Assembly: GCF_024623785.1 (NCBI RefSeq)
Contig: NZ_JANKBZ010000036.1
Coordinates: 51,719-115,718 of the forward strand
Source of the DNA: Archangium lipolyticum
Lineage (GTDB): Bacteria; Myxococcota; Myxococcia; Myxococcales; Myxococcaceae
Length of the DNA: 64,000 bases
Direction: 5' to 3'
Part shown: positions 34,858-42,882 of the stretch, in pieces
Position numbering within the stretch: position 1 is the first letter of the stretch
Layout of the letters: every line of letters begins with the position of its first letter
Translations under genes and position numbers: made by a program
Notes under the pieces: model-generated
What the model was told of the DNA's origin: nothing
What the model saw: the letters and a program-made list of their open reading frames with translations, nothing else
Database searches by the model: none

Positions 34858-35910
34858 ATGAGTGCCTCGTCCGACACCTCCACCCCTTCCTCCTCGTCCC
34901 AGGCCCGCCCGCGCCGACGCTGGCCGCGCCGCCTGCTGTGGACGGGCCTCGGTCTCGCTGTCTTGTGTGTCGTCGGCTCGGTGTACCAGGCCGTGTCCGC
35001 GGCGGCGGATGCGCGCGACTTCCCCCCGCCGGGACGGATGGTGGACGTGGGCGGCTACCGCCTGCACCTGAACTGCACGGGGGAGGGGAGCCCCACCGTG
35101 GTGTTGGAGGCGGGCGCCAACGCCATGTCCTCGGGCTGGGCCTGGGTGCAGCCGGAGGTGGCGAAGTCCACGCGCGTCTGCTCGTACGATCGGGCGGGGA
35201 CCGCCTGGAGCGAGCTGGCTCCGGGGCCTCGCGACGCGGCGCACGTCGCCGAGCAGCTCCACACGCTGCTCGCGAACGCGGGTGAGCGGGGTCCCTTCGT
35301 CCTGGTGGGGCACTCGATGGGCGGGCTCTTCGTGCGCGTCTACGCGGACCGTCATCCGGGAGAGGTCGCCGGCATGGTGCTGCTGGATGCCTCGCACCCG
35401 GACCAGCTGCAGCGGCTGCCGGAGTCCGCCCGGAAGCAGTTCGAGTTGGGCATGAAGGTGATGGACCTCGCGCCCGCGCTCATCCACGTGGGCCTGGTGC
35501 GCGCCACGGGCCTCTTCGCCGCGATCGGGCGGGGGCTGCCCGAGCGGGCCTTCGCGGAGGTGGAGGCCTTCTCCGCCACGACCCGGAACCTGGAGGCCGC
35601 CTCCGCCGAGATGCGGGCCTGGGACGACTCCACGGCCCAGGTGCGTGCCACGCGGGGACTCGGTGAGCGGCCCCTGCTGGTGGTGAGCGCGGGGTCGGCC
35701 GCGGGGGCGGAGGAGATCGTTCCGGTGTTCCAGGCCCTGCACCGCGAGCTGGTCTCGCTCTCCTCCCGTGGCGAGTACCGCCTCATCCCCGAGGCCAACC
35801 ACCTCTCGTTGCTCACGGAGGAGGCACATGCCCGCCAGACGAGCGCCGCCATCCTCGAGGTGGTGGGCAAGGTGCGCACCCCGCCGGTGGCCGGAGAGGC
35901 CTCGCCCTAG
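34858..35910 (+). CDS. alpha/beta hydrolase, membrane-anchored
   Basis: A 350-residue alpha/beta hydrolase. A Ser/Arg-rich N-terminus and one helix (LLWTGLGLAVLCVVGSVYQ, about 25-45) give a signal anchor. The catalytic Ser is in the nucleophile elbow GHSMGG (near 147), Asp is probably in the region after LLVVSAG, and His is in ANHLSLL (near 322). The RVCSYDRAGTAWSE segment (near 110) is typical of haloalkane-dehalogenase/esterase-like relatives. The substrate is unknown. The start was chosen at 34858 by analogy of signal length; the ribosome binding site is weak. It converges on the DUF7002 gene. Confidence 0.8.
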   Translation: MSASSDTSTPSSSSQARPRRRWPRRLLWTGLGLAVLCVVGSVYQAVSAAADARDFPPPGRMVDVGGYRLHLNCTGEGSPTVVLEAGANAMSSGWAWVQPEVAKSTRVCSYDRAGTAWSELAPGPRDAAHVAEQLHTLLANAGERGPFVLVGHSMGGLFVRVYADRHPGEVAGMVLLDASHPDQLQRLPESARKQFELGMKVMDLAPALIHVGLVRATGLFAAIGRGLPERAFAEVEAFSATTRNLEAASAEMRAWDDSTAQVRATRGLGERPLLVVSAGSAAGAEEIVPVFQALHRELVSLSSRGEYRLIPEANHLSLLTEEAHARQTSAAILEVVGKVRTPPVAGEASP

Positions 35911-35958
35911 CCGCTCTTCGGTTGCGCCTTCGCCGCTGCTCCGCCAGTCGTCGTGGTG

Positions 35959-36630
35959 TCATGGCAGGAGCACGACGGAGGGCCGGCCCCCTCCGATCTC
36001 CTCGACCCGCAGGACGAGCTCACGGATGTCGGGAACGGAGTGTGTGACGGTCAGCTCGACCACGGGATCTCTCGGTTTGCGCTTCTTGTCCCAGGCGGCG
36101 AAGGGATAGGCGCCAAGCGGAAGGAAGGTGTCCGGGCCACGAGGCTGGGGCTTCATGATGGTGGCGCCGCTGTTGATGGGGGACAGCAGCACGCGGGCCT
36201 CGTGGCGAGCCAGCAGCCGCGCTGTGTCCACGGTCAGCACCGTCTGCCGCTTGCCGCGATAGGCCCGCGCGTCGAGGAGGGTCGTGAGCCGCTCCTCGCT
36301 GACCCAGAAGAACACCCTGGCATTGAGGAGCCGGTACCACGCCGTTGGCGACAAGCCACCGCGCAGACTCTGTTCGAGCCCCTTGTCGCTCATGGGCTTC
36401 TGGTCCCGCACGATGGCCGAGCCATGAACGGGATGATGGAGGGTGATGGACTCCGGCCGGTGCCGGGCCTCCAGCGCCTCGCGCTCGGGCCCGCCCACCT
36501 CGAAGAGGTCCAGGAGCGCGGAGGTGCTCAGCAGGCCATGACGCTGGATGCTCGGCCAGCTGCCCGCCTCGGCCATGTGGAAGAGGCGGGGAAAGCGCCG
36601 GGCGAACTCCTGGGCACTGACTCCGGTCAC
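35959..36630 (-). CDS. DUF7002-like protein, possible ADP-ribosyltransferase fold
   Basis: A 223-residue soluble protein. The N-terminus (RFPRLFHMAEAGSWPSIQRH, then GLLSTSALLDLF) and the middle (ARVFFWVSEERLTTLLDARAY) match, from memory, the family now called DUF7002. It resembles the DarT/DUF4433 layout in which an early His and later Tyr/Phe-rich strands hold NAD, but this is a structural inference. The GTG start overlaps the stop codon of the upstream kinase/PurA-like gene (TGGTGA), with AGGAGG just before, so the two are translated together. The C-terminal strand RPSVVLLP is short and basic-poor. No transmembrane segment. Confidence 0.65.
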   Translation of the reverse strand: MTGVSAQEFARRFPRLFHMAEAGSWPSIQRHGLLSTSALLDLFEVGGPEREALEARHRPESITLHHPVHGSAIVRDQKPMSDKGLEQSLRGGLSPTAWYRLLNARVFFWVSEERLTTLLDARAYRGKRQTVLTVDTARLLARHEARVLLSPINSGATIMKPQPRGPDTFLPLGAYPFAAWDKKRKPRDPVVELTVTHSVPDIRELVLRVEEIGGGRPSVVLLP

Positions 36631-38237
36631 CACACCCTCCTGTCGAGGATGCTCCGGGAGTGGAAGCGCGTGGAGACGAGCGAGACGGGGGCACCGGTGA
36701 CGCGCTCGATGCCCTCGATGAGACGCAGGGCCTCGCCGGTCAACTGGTCGAAGCGCCGCGCGTCCCGGTTCTTCGCGGAGAGATAGTCCACGAAGGTGAG
36801 CGCCACGTCCGTGGGCGCGTTGAGCGAGGCGGCCTTGCGCAGCAGCACCCAGTCGAACTCGGAGACACGGCGCTGGCGATGCGTGGTGGAGGTGCACTCG
36901 TTGCTCTTGAGCTCCTCTACGCCGAGCCCCGAGCGCCGGGAGATCTCCTCCCAGGACAGCTCGTTCACCATGGGACCCGAGGTGCCCTCCTCGGGGTTCT
37001 GCACACGGATGGGATAGGCGCGGCAGACCATGAGCGTCTTGCGCACCCGGGCCGGAGCGATGCCCGCCTCGGCGAGGCACCCGCTGGTGGTCGTGTCACG
37101 TGAAGTGACGTGTGGATAGTGGCCGTGGTGGAGGCTCAACCCCGTCCCCTGGGTGCCCTCGAGCAGGACGCGCTGACCCTGGGCGAAGGCGTCATCGAGG
37201 ATCTCGTGGGTGGGACGGAGGTACCGCCGCAGTTCCTCCACGTCCTTGGCGAGCCGCACCCGGGGCTCGGCCGCGGTGCGGAGCACCTTCCGGGCCGTGG
37301 CGGCACCCACCCCTTGCGCCGTCGAGCCGATGTGACTCCTCAAGGTGCGGGTCTCCCATTCGATGTCCTCGGGCTCGATGAGAACGGACTGCGGGTCGAT
37401 GAAGAGCCGGGCCTCGTCCATGCGGCACTCGGAGAGCTCCCGCAGCAGCGTCTTCAACGAGAGCACCGTCCCGGGGCCGAGGATGACCTTCGAGTCCGGG
37501 GAGGCGCGCGTGCCGGAGGGCAGGAGGTGGAAGGTATAGGGCTCGGGCTCCTCGTAGACGCAATGCCCGGCGTTGGGTCCACCCACCCGGAGCAGGAAGT
37601 CGTACTCCCGTGCGAGGTAGGAGGCGATGTGGCCCTTGCCCTCGCTGCCATACTGGCCGCCGACGAGCACATCCACGAGGGGCTCCATCCCGCGCCCGAA
37701 CAATCCGAGGTGACTGGCCACGAGGACGAGCACGGCATCCGGTGGCGTCCGCCAGGTGTCGATGACGAGATCCGCCGTGTCCGCGAGCCGGTGCACGGCA
37801 CTCTCGGTGCGGTTGGCGCGGGCCTGCTCGAACGAAACGCCCTCGTCCGTGCGGGAGGAGCGCTGGCCGAAGCGGGCCTCGAGCGCCTCCGCGGGAGCGG
37901 TCAGGTGGACATGCACCATCCGTGAGCCCAGACGTTGGCGGAGGGCCTCCAGCTGGAGGGGAATGCGGATGGAGTCGACGACGACGAGGGGAGGAGGTTG
38001 GGCGCGGGCCTTCAGGACGTCCATCAGGCTCTCGGCGACCCACCGGCCTCCCGTCTCCCGGTCCAGCGCCTCACCCGCCGCCTGCAGCTCCAGGCGGCCT
38101 CCATCTCCCCCCAGCTGGTGGCGGAGCAACTGTCCCGAGCTGAAGCGAAGCGCTCCATGACGGCGTTCGAGCCCCTGGGCGAGGGTGGACTTCCCCGCGC
38201 CAATCGGTCCCGAGATCACGACGAGGGTCTCTCTCAT
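36627..38237 (-). CDS. nucleotide kinase fused to an adenylosuccinate-synthetase (PurZ-like) domain
   Basis: A 536-residue cytosolic fusion. Residues about 1-175 form a P-loop kinase (Walker A GPIGAGKST at 10-18), of the deoxynucleoside-monophosphate-kinase type. Residues about 187-536 form an adenylosuccinate synthetase. The synthetase entry motif reads QYGSEGKGH (195-203), where PurA has QWGDEGKGK: the catalytic Asp is Ser198. NAGH (222-225) is retained. The guanine-recognition motif TKLD of PurA is TFVD (481-484), losing the Lys. Both changes are, from memory, features of phage PurZ, which makes 2-amino-dAMP precursor from dGMP and can use ATP. It is coupled to the DUF7002 gene. The start lacks a good ribosome binding site. 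Confidence 0.82.
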   Translation of the reverse strand: MRETLVVISGPIGAGKSTLAQGLERRHGALRFSSGQLLRHQLGGDGGRLELQAAGEALDRETGGRWVAESLMDVLKARAQPPPLVVVDSIRIPLQLEALRQRLGSRMVHVHLTAPAEALEARFGQRSSRTDEGVSFEQARANRTESAVHRLADTADLVIDTWRTPPDAVLVLVASHLGLFGRGMEPLVDVLVGGQYGSEGKGHIASYLAREYDFLLRVGGPNAGHCVYEEPEPYTFHLLPSGTRASPDSKVILGPGTVLSLKTLLRELSECRMDEARLFIDPQSVLIEPEDIEWETRTLRSHIGSTAQGVGAATARKVLRTAAEPRVRLAKDVEELRRYLRPTHEILDDAFAQGQRVLLEGTQGTGLSLHHGHYPHVTSRDTTTSGCLAEAGIAPARVRKTLMVCRAYPIRVQNPEEGTSGPMVNELSWEEISRRSGLGVEELKSNECTSTTHRQRRVSEFDWVLLRKAASLNAPTDVALTFVDYLSAKNRDARRFDQLTGEALRLIEGIERVTGAPVSLVSTRFHSRSILDRRVW

Positions 38238-38355
38238 ACGAGAGGAACCTAGGGAGGACCGAGCGGAGGGCCCATTCCCCGGAAGGGGTATGCCCTCGGG
38301 CCAAGAGCCCTCTCCTGGGAATGAGCGCGCTCTTCGAACGCCTGGGAGCCGAACC

Positions 38356-38514
38356 ATGGGGGGCAGCAATGATTTCGCGCACTTGGCGAGACCCCGGGAA
38401 AATCGTTCCGGCGTGTCGATCTCGCGGAGTGCCGTTCGTCGTGAAGATGAGCCTGACTTCGACCCTGATGATTTCGAGCCGATCCCGCCGTCCAACAGTG
38501 TGAGGCTCCCCTGA
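38356..38514 (+). CDS. possible small acidic protein
   Basis: A 52-residue frame starting MGGSNDFAHL with GGGAG eight bases upstream. The C-terminal part (REDEPDFDPDDFEPIPP) is acidic and proline-rich, suggestive of a disordered tail. No family is recognised. It lies in the 309-base gap between the divergent kinase/PurA-like gene and the VOC gene. Third-position G+C bias is only moderate, so chance cannot be excluded. Confidence 0.25.
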   Translation: MGGSNDFAHLARPRENRSGVSISRSAVRREDEPDFDPDDFEPIPPSNSVRLP

Positions 38515-38546
38515 GGAGCCATTTTCCCAACCGAGAAGGAGCCGTC

Positions 38547-38969
38547 ATGACGATCAAATCAGCGACCCCCTACTTCATCCTCAACGGCAAGGCCGAGCAG
38601 GCCATCGCCTTCTACCAGCGTGCCCTCGGCGCGAAAACGGAGGCACTCCAGCGGTTCGGAGACGTCGACCAGAGTTGTCCCGTGGCGATGAAGAGCCGGG
38701 TCATGCACGCGGCCCTGCGCGTGGGCGACGCGCTCCTGATGATGAGCGACGGCTCCGACGAGGAGGCTCCGCCACGCAGCGGGAACGTGAGCATCGCCCT
38801 CCAGTTCGATGACCCCGATCAGGCCCGGCAATGCTTCGACGCGCTGGCGACGAACGGCAAGGCCATCCAGCCACTCATCGACGCCCCCTGGGGTGAGCTG
38901 TTCGGCGTGGTTTCCGACCAGTTCGGCATCAACTGGATGTTCAACAGCGCCAAGGTCAAGAAAGCCTGA
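38547..38969 (+). CDS. VOC-family (PhnB-like) protein
   Basis: A 140-residue vicinal-oxygen-chelate fold protein of the PhnB/DUF1338-like small type: TPYFILNGKAEQAIAFYQRA at the start, then HAALRVGDALLMMSD and WGELFGVVSDQFGINWMFN. PhnB-like proteins usually lack assigned reactions; metal binding is probable via the first His and late Glu. AGGAG is before the ATG. Neighbouring YCII and VOC-type genes often occur beside ECF sigma factors in actinobacteria, but none is present here. Confidence 0.83.
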   Translation: MTIKSATPYFILNGKAEQAIAFYQRALGAKTEALQRFGDVDQSCPVAMKSRVMHAALRVGDALLMMSDGSDEEAPPRSGNVSIALQFDDPDQARQCFDALATNGKAIQPLIDAPWGELFGVVSDQFGINWMFNSAKVKKA

Positions 38970-39030
38970 CGCAACGCCTCCCGCGGGGCTTCACCCCCGC
39001 GCGGAGTCGAGGTGGAGGAGCGCGAGCTCG

Positions 39031-39459
39031 TCACGTTGTCCTGCGCTGCTCGAGCTGCCCCTGCATCTCGGGCAACCGGGTCGCGGCCTCCTGGACATCC
39101 GCGGGGTAATCCGAGAACTCCTGCACCCGGCGAATCTCGATCACCTCGTTGTCAGCAGCAGGGCAGCGCGATGCCCAGGCGATCGCCTCCTCCTTCGACT
39201 TCACCTCGATCATCCAGTAGCCGCCGAGGACCTCCTTCGCCTCGGCGAAGGGCCCGTCGATCACCCTGGGCTTCCCTCCGGAGAACGAAACGCGCGCGCC
39301 CTCCGAGGGGGGGTGGAGGCCATCGAGCGCGAGCAGCACGCCTGCCTTCTGCAGGGACTCGTTGTACTTCATCATCGCGGCCACGGACTGGGCGTCTGGC
39401 ATCGTGCCCGGCGCTGCCTTCTCGTACCCCTTGGGGATCATCAGCATCATGAATCGCAT
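39031..39459 (-). CDS. YCII-related protein
   Basis: A 142-residue protein of the YCII/DGPF fold: MRFMMLMIPKGYE at the start, FSGGKPRVIDGPFAEAKEVLGGYWMIEVKS (the DGPF-type core is near residue 70) and EIRRVQEFSDYP at the C-terminal side. It is a small ferredoxin-like, probably cytosolic protein of unclear role. GGAG precedes the ATG at 39459. It is followed at a short distance by the AraC gene in the same orientation upstream and converges on the VOC gene. Confidence 0.85.
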   Translation of the reverse strand: MRFMMLMIPKGYEKAAPGTMPDAQSVAAMMKYNESLQKAGVLLALDGLHPPSEGARVSFSGGKPRVIDGPFAEAKEVLGGYWMIEVKSKEEAIAWASRCPAADNEVIEIRRVQEFSDYPADVQEAATRLPEMQGQLEQRRTT

Positions 39460-39553
39460 GCTCGGAGCTCCTTCCGGCTTCGGGTTCTGGGTGCCTCCAT
39501 TGTCTCGTCGAACGAGGCGCCGCGAGATCGACATGCCGGCTGCTCTTTTTCCG

Positions 39554-40429
39554 TCAGCCGGGTCCGGGCATGACTGACGCGCCAGGTCGTACGGGGTGCG
39601 GCTGCCCCTGACCGGGAGGAAACCCGTGCGCGCCGCACAGGGCCGCATACTCGGTCGGTGAGCGGCCTACCTGGGCCTTGAAGTCGTGGATGAAGTGGGC
39701 CTGGTCGAAGTACCCGAGCTCCTGGGCGAAGGCCGCCCAATCGACGTGCAGGCCCGTGGCGACGCGGTCCGCGGCCTCGTGCAGGCGGAAGCGTCGAAGC
39801 ACCCACTTCGGGCTGACACCCACGTACTGGCGGAACAGGCGCTGGAGTGTCCGGACGGAGAGGCCCACCTGGACACTGAGGTCCTCGACCCGGGCGAGCT
39901 CCTGGTGCTCCAGCGCGTGCTGGATGACTCGCACGACCGTGGCGACGGTGCCATCCCGTGGGGGCAACCGCTGGCGCAGGAACGCCTCGACCCGGGCGAT
40001 CTGCTCGTGCTCGTCATGGCGGGCGAGGACCGCTGGCTCGAGGTCCGCCCCAGCGGGGCCGAAGACTTCGTGGAGTGGCAGGGCTCGATCCGTCAGCCCG
40101 GACATGGGGACGCGCACGAACGGGAAGAACGCTCCGGGCCGGAACTTGACGCCGACAACCTGCCCCTTGCCCTCGAGCAGGGTGGAAAACCTCCGGGTGC
40201 TCACACCGTGGACGGCCGACCGCCCGGCTTCGAGCACGAGGTTCACGCACGGATGTGGCAGCACCTCCTGCGGGAACGGTTCCCGTTCGCGGAGGTCCCA
40301 CCGCACGGTCCAGTGACGCTCGACGAAGAACGCGAGGTCCTCGGACGGCGGGTATCGCGTGAGGTGGAAGTGCGTCCCCACCGCATGTGGGTTCAGGACA
40401 CCTCTCTGACTGGCGCTCGGGGCTCGCAT
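39554..40429 (-). CDS. AraC-family transcriptional regulator
   Basis: A 291-residue regulator with an N-terminal ligand domain of the DUF6597 type (FHLTRYPPSEDLAFFVERHW, LPHPCVNLVLE, VGVKFRPGAFFPF) and a C-terminal AraC DNA-binding domain (about 180-265: LSVQVGLSVRTLQRLFRQYVG, FAQELGYFDQAHFIHDFK). Such one-component regulators often control small enzymes next to them. It is upstream of, and in the same orientation as, the YCII gene and divergent from the GFA gene at 40483 (53-base gap). The ligand is unknown. Confidence 0.86.
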   Translation of the reverse strand: MRAPSASQRGVLNPHAVGTHFHLTRYPPSEDLAFFVERHWTVRWDLREREPFPQEVLPHPCVNLVLEAGRSAVHGVSTRRFSTLLEGKGQVVGVKFRPGAFFPFVRVPMSGLTDRALPLHEVFGPAGADLEPAVLARHDEHEQIARVEAFLRQRLPPRDGTVATVVRVIQHALEHQELARVEDLSVQVGLSVRTLQRLFRQYVGVSPKWVLRRFRLHEAADRVATGLHVDWAAFAQELGYFDQAHFIHDFKAQVGRSPTEYAALCGAHGFPPGQGQPHPVRPGASVMPGPG

Positions 40430-40482
40430 GGGCTGTCGCGTTTCTACAATACGCGGCCGGGCGCTCGGGAGACGTTGGCCGC

Positions 40483-40845
40483 ATGAACGATCTCAAGACG
40501 TACGAAGGTGGGTGCCACTGCGGCAAGGTCCGCTTCGAGGCGAAGGTGGACCTCGGCGGACAGATCATCTCGTGCAACTGCTCCTTCTGCTCGAAGACGG
40601 GCGCGCTCCTGGCCTTCGTGGGGGCGGACCAATTCACGATTCGAGCGGGTGCGGAGGCCGTCGCGGATTACCAATTCGGCAAGAAGAGCATCCACCACCA
40701 GTTCTGCCCGTCCTGCGGCATCCGTCCGTTCAGCCGGGGGACGGCGCCCGACGGCCGTCAGATGTACGCCATCAACGTCCGCTGCATGGACGGAGTCGAC
40801 CTCGACGCACTCGAGGTGACACGGGTCAACGGCAAGAGCTTCTGA
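40483..40845 (+). CDS. GFA-family zinc protein
   Basis: A 120-residue GFA fold protein. Zinc ligands: CHC at 11-13, CNCSFC at 31-36, CPSC at 75-78. It is shorter than the copy at 921 and lacks its N-terminal extension. The open frame reaches back to 40387 but the ATG at 40483 gives a normal GFA length and a GGGAG site lies 12 bases upstream. It is divergent from the AraC gene, which may regulate it. Formaldehyde activation should not be assumed. Confidence 0.85.
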   Translation: MNDLKTYEGGCHCGKVRFEAKVDLGGQIISCNCSFCSKTGALLAFVGADQFTIRAGAEAVADYQFGKKSIHHQFCPSCGIRPFSRGTAPDGRQMYAINVRCMDGVDLDALEVTRVNGKSF

Positions 40846-40916
40846 GCGCATGAGACGGGGAGGGGCGCCGTGGGGAGCGAAAAGAGACTTCCCGCGTCCG
40901 CTGGTTCCTCATCGTG

Positions 40917-42083
40917 TTACTTCCGGAAGTAGAGGCCGTTGAAGGCGCATCCGGAGCACTCGGCGAAGATCGCGTTGTTGAGGAGGCGCAGTCGCACGGG
41001 CTCCGGCTCATCGCCTCCCTTTTCGACCGACTCCGCCTTCAAGAGGAGGGGGCCCGAGACGGTGTACGCCATCGTGCTCTCCTCGGCGTCGGCCATGCCC
41101 GGCTGGGACTCGGGCATGCCCACCACCTCGATGCGGTTGGGTCCCGTCGCGCGAATGGTGAGGGATTCCGAATCCCGGCTCCAGGTTCCCACCCAATCCG
41201 CGGGCTTCGTCCCGGGGCCCGCCTCTCCCGCGGGGAGCTCGAGCGGTTTGACCGACAACGCGGTCTCGGGCAGCCAACCCGCGGTCCTGCTCCCCTTGAC
41301 GCCGCGGTAACGGGCACAGACGAAACCGTTCTTCCGGATGTCGTCGGTGCTCAACTCGACGGCATCGTTCTCCACGAGGTAGGCCTTCTTGCGAGACTTG
41401 CACTCACCGCTCGCGGGGCAGGGCTCCGGCTCGGAGTAGAAGTAGACCCGGCTCTCCGGCGCTCCCCCCTTGATCACCGCGGGTTGGAACGGGGAGAAGT
41501 TGATTCCCTCGAGCTGGCACACGTTCCCGGACTCCAGCCGGTTGAAACGCTCCATCTCCGCCGCCAGCTTCCGCGGACCGCACCGCTGTGCCAGCTCTTC
41601 CGGGCGCACCTCGCGCTGCGCCGATACCGCAACGATGGGCTTCTCCTTGAAGCGCTCCCGCCACGCGTCGATGGCCCGCGGCTGCTTCTGGAGCGAGCCG
41701 GGATCGTTCGTGAAGTAGCTCACCTCGTCACCCGCGATGTACGCGACCCAGAGGCGACCTTCCGGATGGATGAGCACGATGCCCTCCATCTCGGTGAACA
41801 ACCCGGGGACGTTCCCCTCGAAATGGAACGCCCCCGTCGCATCGGGCTCACCGCCGAGCGCGATCTGGGCCATCCGCTCCATCAACGCGTCGTAGTCCTT
41901 CTTCGTCAGGAGCTCGCGCAGGTAGCAGGAGAGCTGCGGATCCTCGAAGATCTTGCCCGGAGCCTTCGAGGCGTACTTCGCCAGCCGCGCACGATCGAAG
42001 ACGTCCGCGGCCGGTGCCGCGAGCGCACTCTCCGAGGCGACCAGCAGTCCCACGCATGCCACTCCCAGAGTCCAACGATTCAC
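40917..42083 (-). CDS. secreted protein, unknown
   Basis: A 388-residue secreted protein starting with GTG (GGGAGGG ten bases upstream) and a signal peptide (about 1-22, SALAAPA). Conserved-looking blocks include LSCYLRELLTKKDYDALMERM, GVVLIHPEGRLWVAYI-like EGIVLIHPEGRLWVAYI, a CARYRGVKGSRTAGWLPE SH3-like segment near 285 and a C-terminal beta domain resembling lipocalin-like or MliC-like folds (WVGTWSRDSESLTI). Cysteines in CPASGEC and CSGCAF suggest disulfides. The family is unknown to me. A hairpin follows at 42201. Confidence 0.68.
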   Translation of the reverse strand: MNRWTLGVACVGLLVASESALAAPAADVFDRARLAKYASKAPGKIFEDPQLSCYLRELLTKKDYDALMERMAQIALGGEPDATGAFHFEGNVPGLFTEMEGIVLIHPEGRLWVAYIAGDEVSYFTNDPGSLQKQPRAIDAWRERFKEKPIVAVSAQREVRPEELAQRCGPRKLAAEMERFNRLESGNVCQLEGINFSPFQPAVIKGGAPESRVYFYSEPEPCPASGECKSRKKAYLVENDAVELSTDDIRKNGFVCARYRGVKGSRTAGWLPETALSVKPLELPAGEAGPGTKPADWVGTWSRDSESLTIRATGPNRIEVVGMPESQPGMADAEESTMAYTVSGPLLLKAESVEKGGDEPEPVRLRLLNNAIFAECSGCAFNGLYFRK

Positions 42084-42200
42084 GTGTGATATCCCTCCCC
42101 AGAGCTGGAGCCCCAGCTCTCCACGGAGAGACTCACCACGAACGCACCCGCAACTCCAGCATGAACTCAGGAGGGTGCTCCATCCCTCCATCCAACGAAG

Positions 42201-42229
42201 GCCCAGCACCCCATGGAGGGATGCTGGGC
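42201..42229 (-). terminator. hairpin terminator
   Basis: GCCCAGCA and TGCTGGGC form an 8-bp stem with a 13-base loop between the divergent ends of the FN3 remnant and the secreted-protein leader. On the minus strand it follows the FN3 remnant at 42259 and is followed by a short T-containing stretch. Confidence 0.4.
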
Positions 42230-42258
42230 TCGAGAACGCGAGAACACGAGGAGCAGCA

Positions 42259-42732
42259 TCAGGGCGTCGGCCCCTCCCACGCTGGAACATCCCCAGTCCT
42301 TCCGGTCCCCCGCTGTGGCCCCAACGGCGGGGCGACCTGGGCCTCACCAGGCTCGGCCGTCGGGTCGGCCGCGAGGGACGCGCTCGACGTGAGGGTGATG
42401 CGCACCGTGGCCGGGCTGGAGTCCAGGGACCCGTCGTTCACCTTGACCGAGGTGTCGGAATACGACGTCGCGGTGGCGGCCAACTGCACGGCTGCCTCCC
42501 ATGTCGGGCTTCCCAGGCGCCTGCGAGAGACCGTGAGCGAGTTGACCGCGGTTGCCGAAGCACTCCAGCTCAGTGTCAGGCTGGCGGGTGAGTCCACCGC
42601 CACCGCGGCAAGCTCGATGGTGGTGTCGCGAGCGCTCTGCGCACGGGCAGGGGGCCCCAGGCAGAGGAGCATCGCCAGCCAGAGTCCGTAAGAAGCGAGT
42701 GAATGCCGAGACCGGATGACGCGCGTATTCAG
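42259..42732 (-). pseudogene. truncated fibronectin type III secreted protein with lost start codon
   Basis: The frame opens with the codon CTG (42730-42732) where a start codon would be expected, followed by NTRVIRSRHSLASYGLWLAMLLCLGPPARAQ, a good signal peptide. One FN3 domain follows (LTLSWSASATAVNSLTVSRRR, VQLAATATSYSDTSV), then the frame degenerates into Pro-rich sequence and stops at 42259. Large myxobacterial proteins that begin like this continue for hundreds of residues, so this is a truncated remnant. A downstream ATG (42672) could still start a short exported product. Confidence 0.5.
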
Positions 42733-42882
42733 ATGGCCACCCTCTGAGTGAGTGAAGGGCGCAGTCTGCTACGGCGGGCTGACACGGGGCTTTCGTGCAA
42801 TTCACGTTCCGCGGCGCCAATGGCGCGCACCCCTGACAGGGGAACTTCACCCTCAGGTGGGGGACTCCGGGAATCTCCCGGC

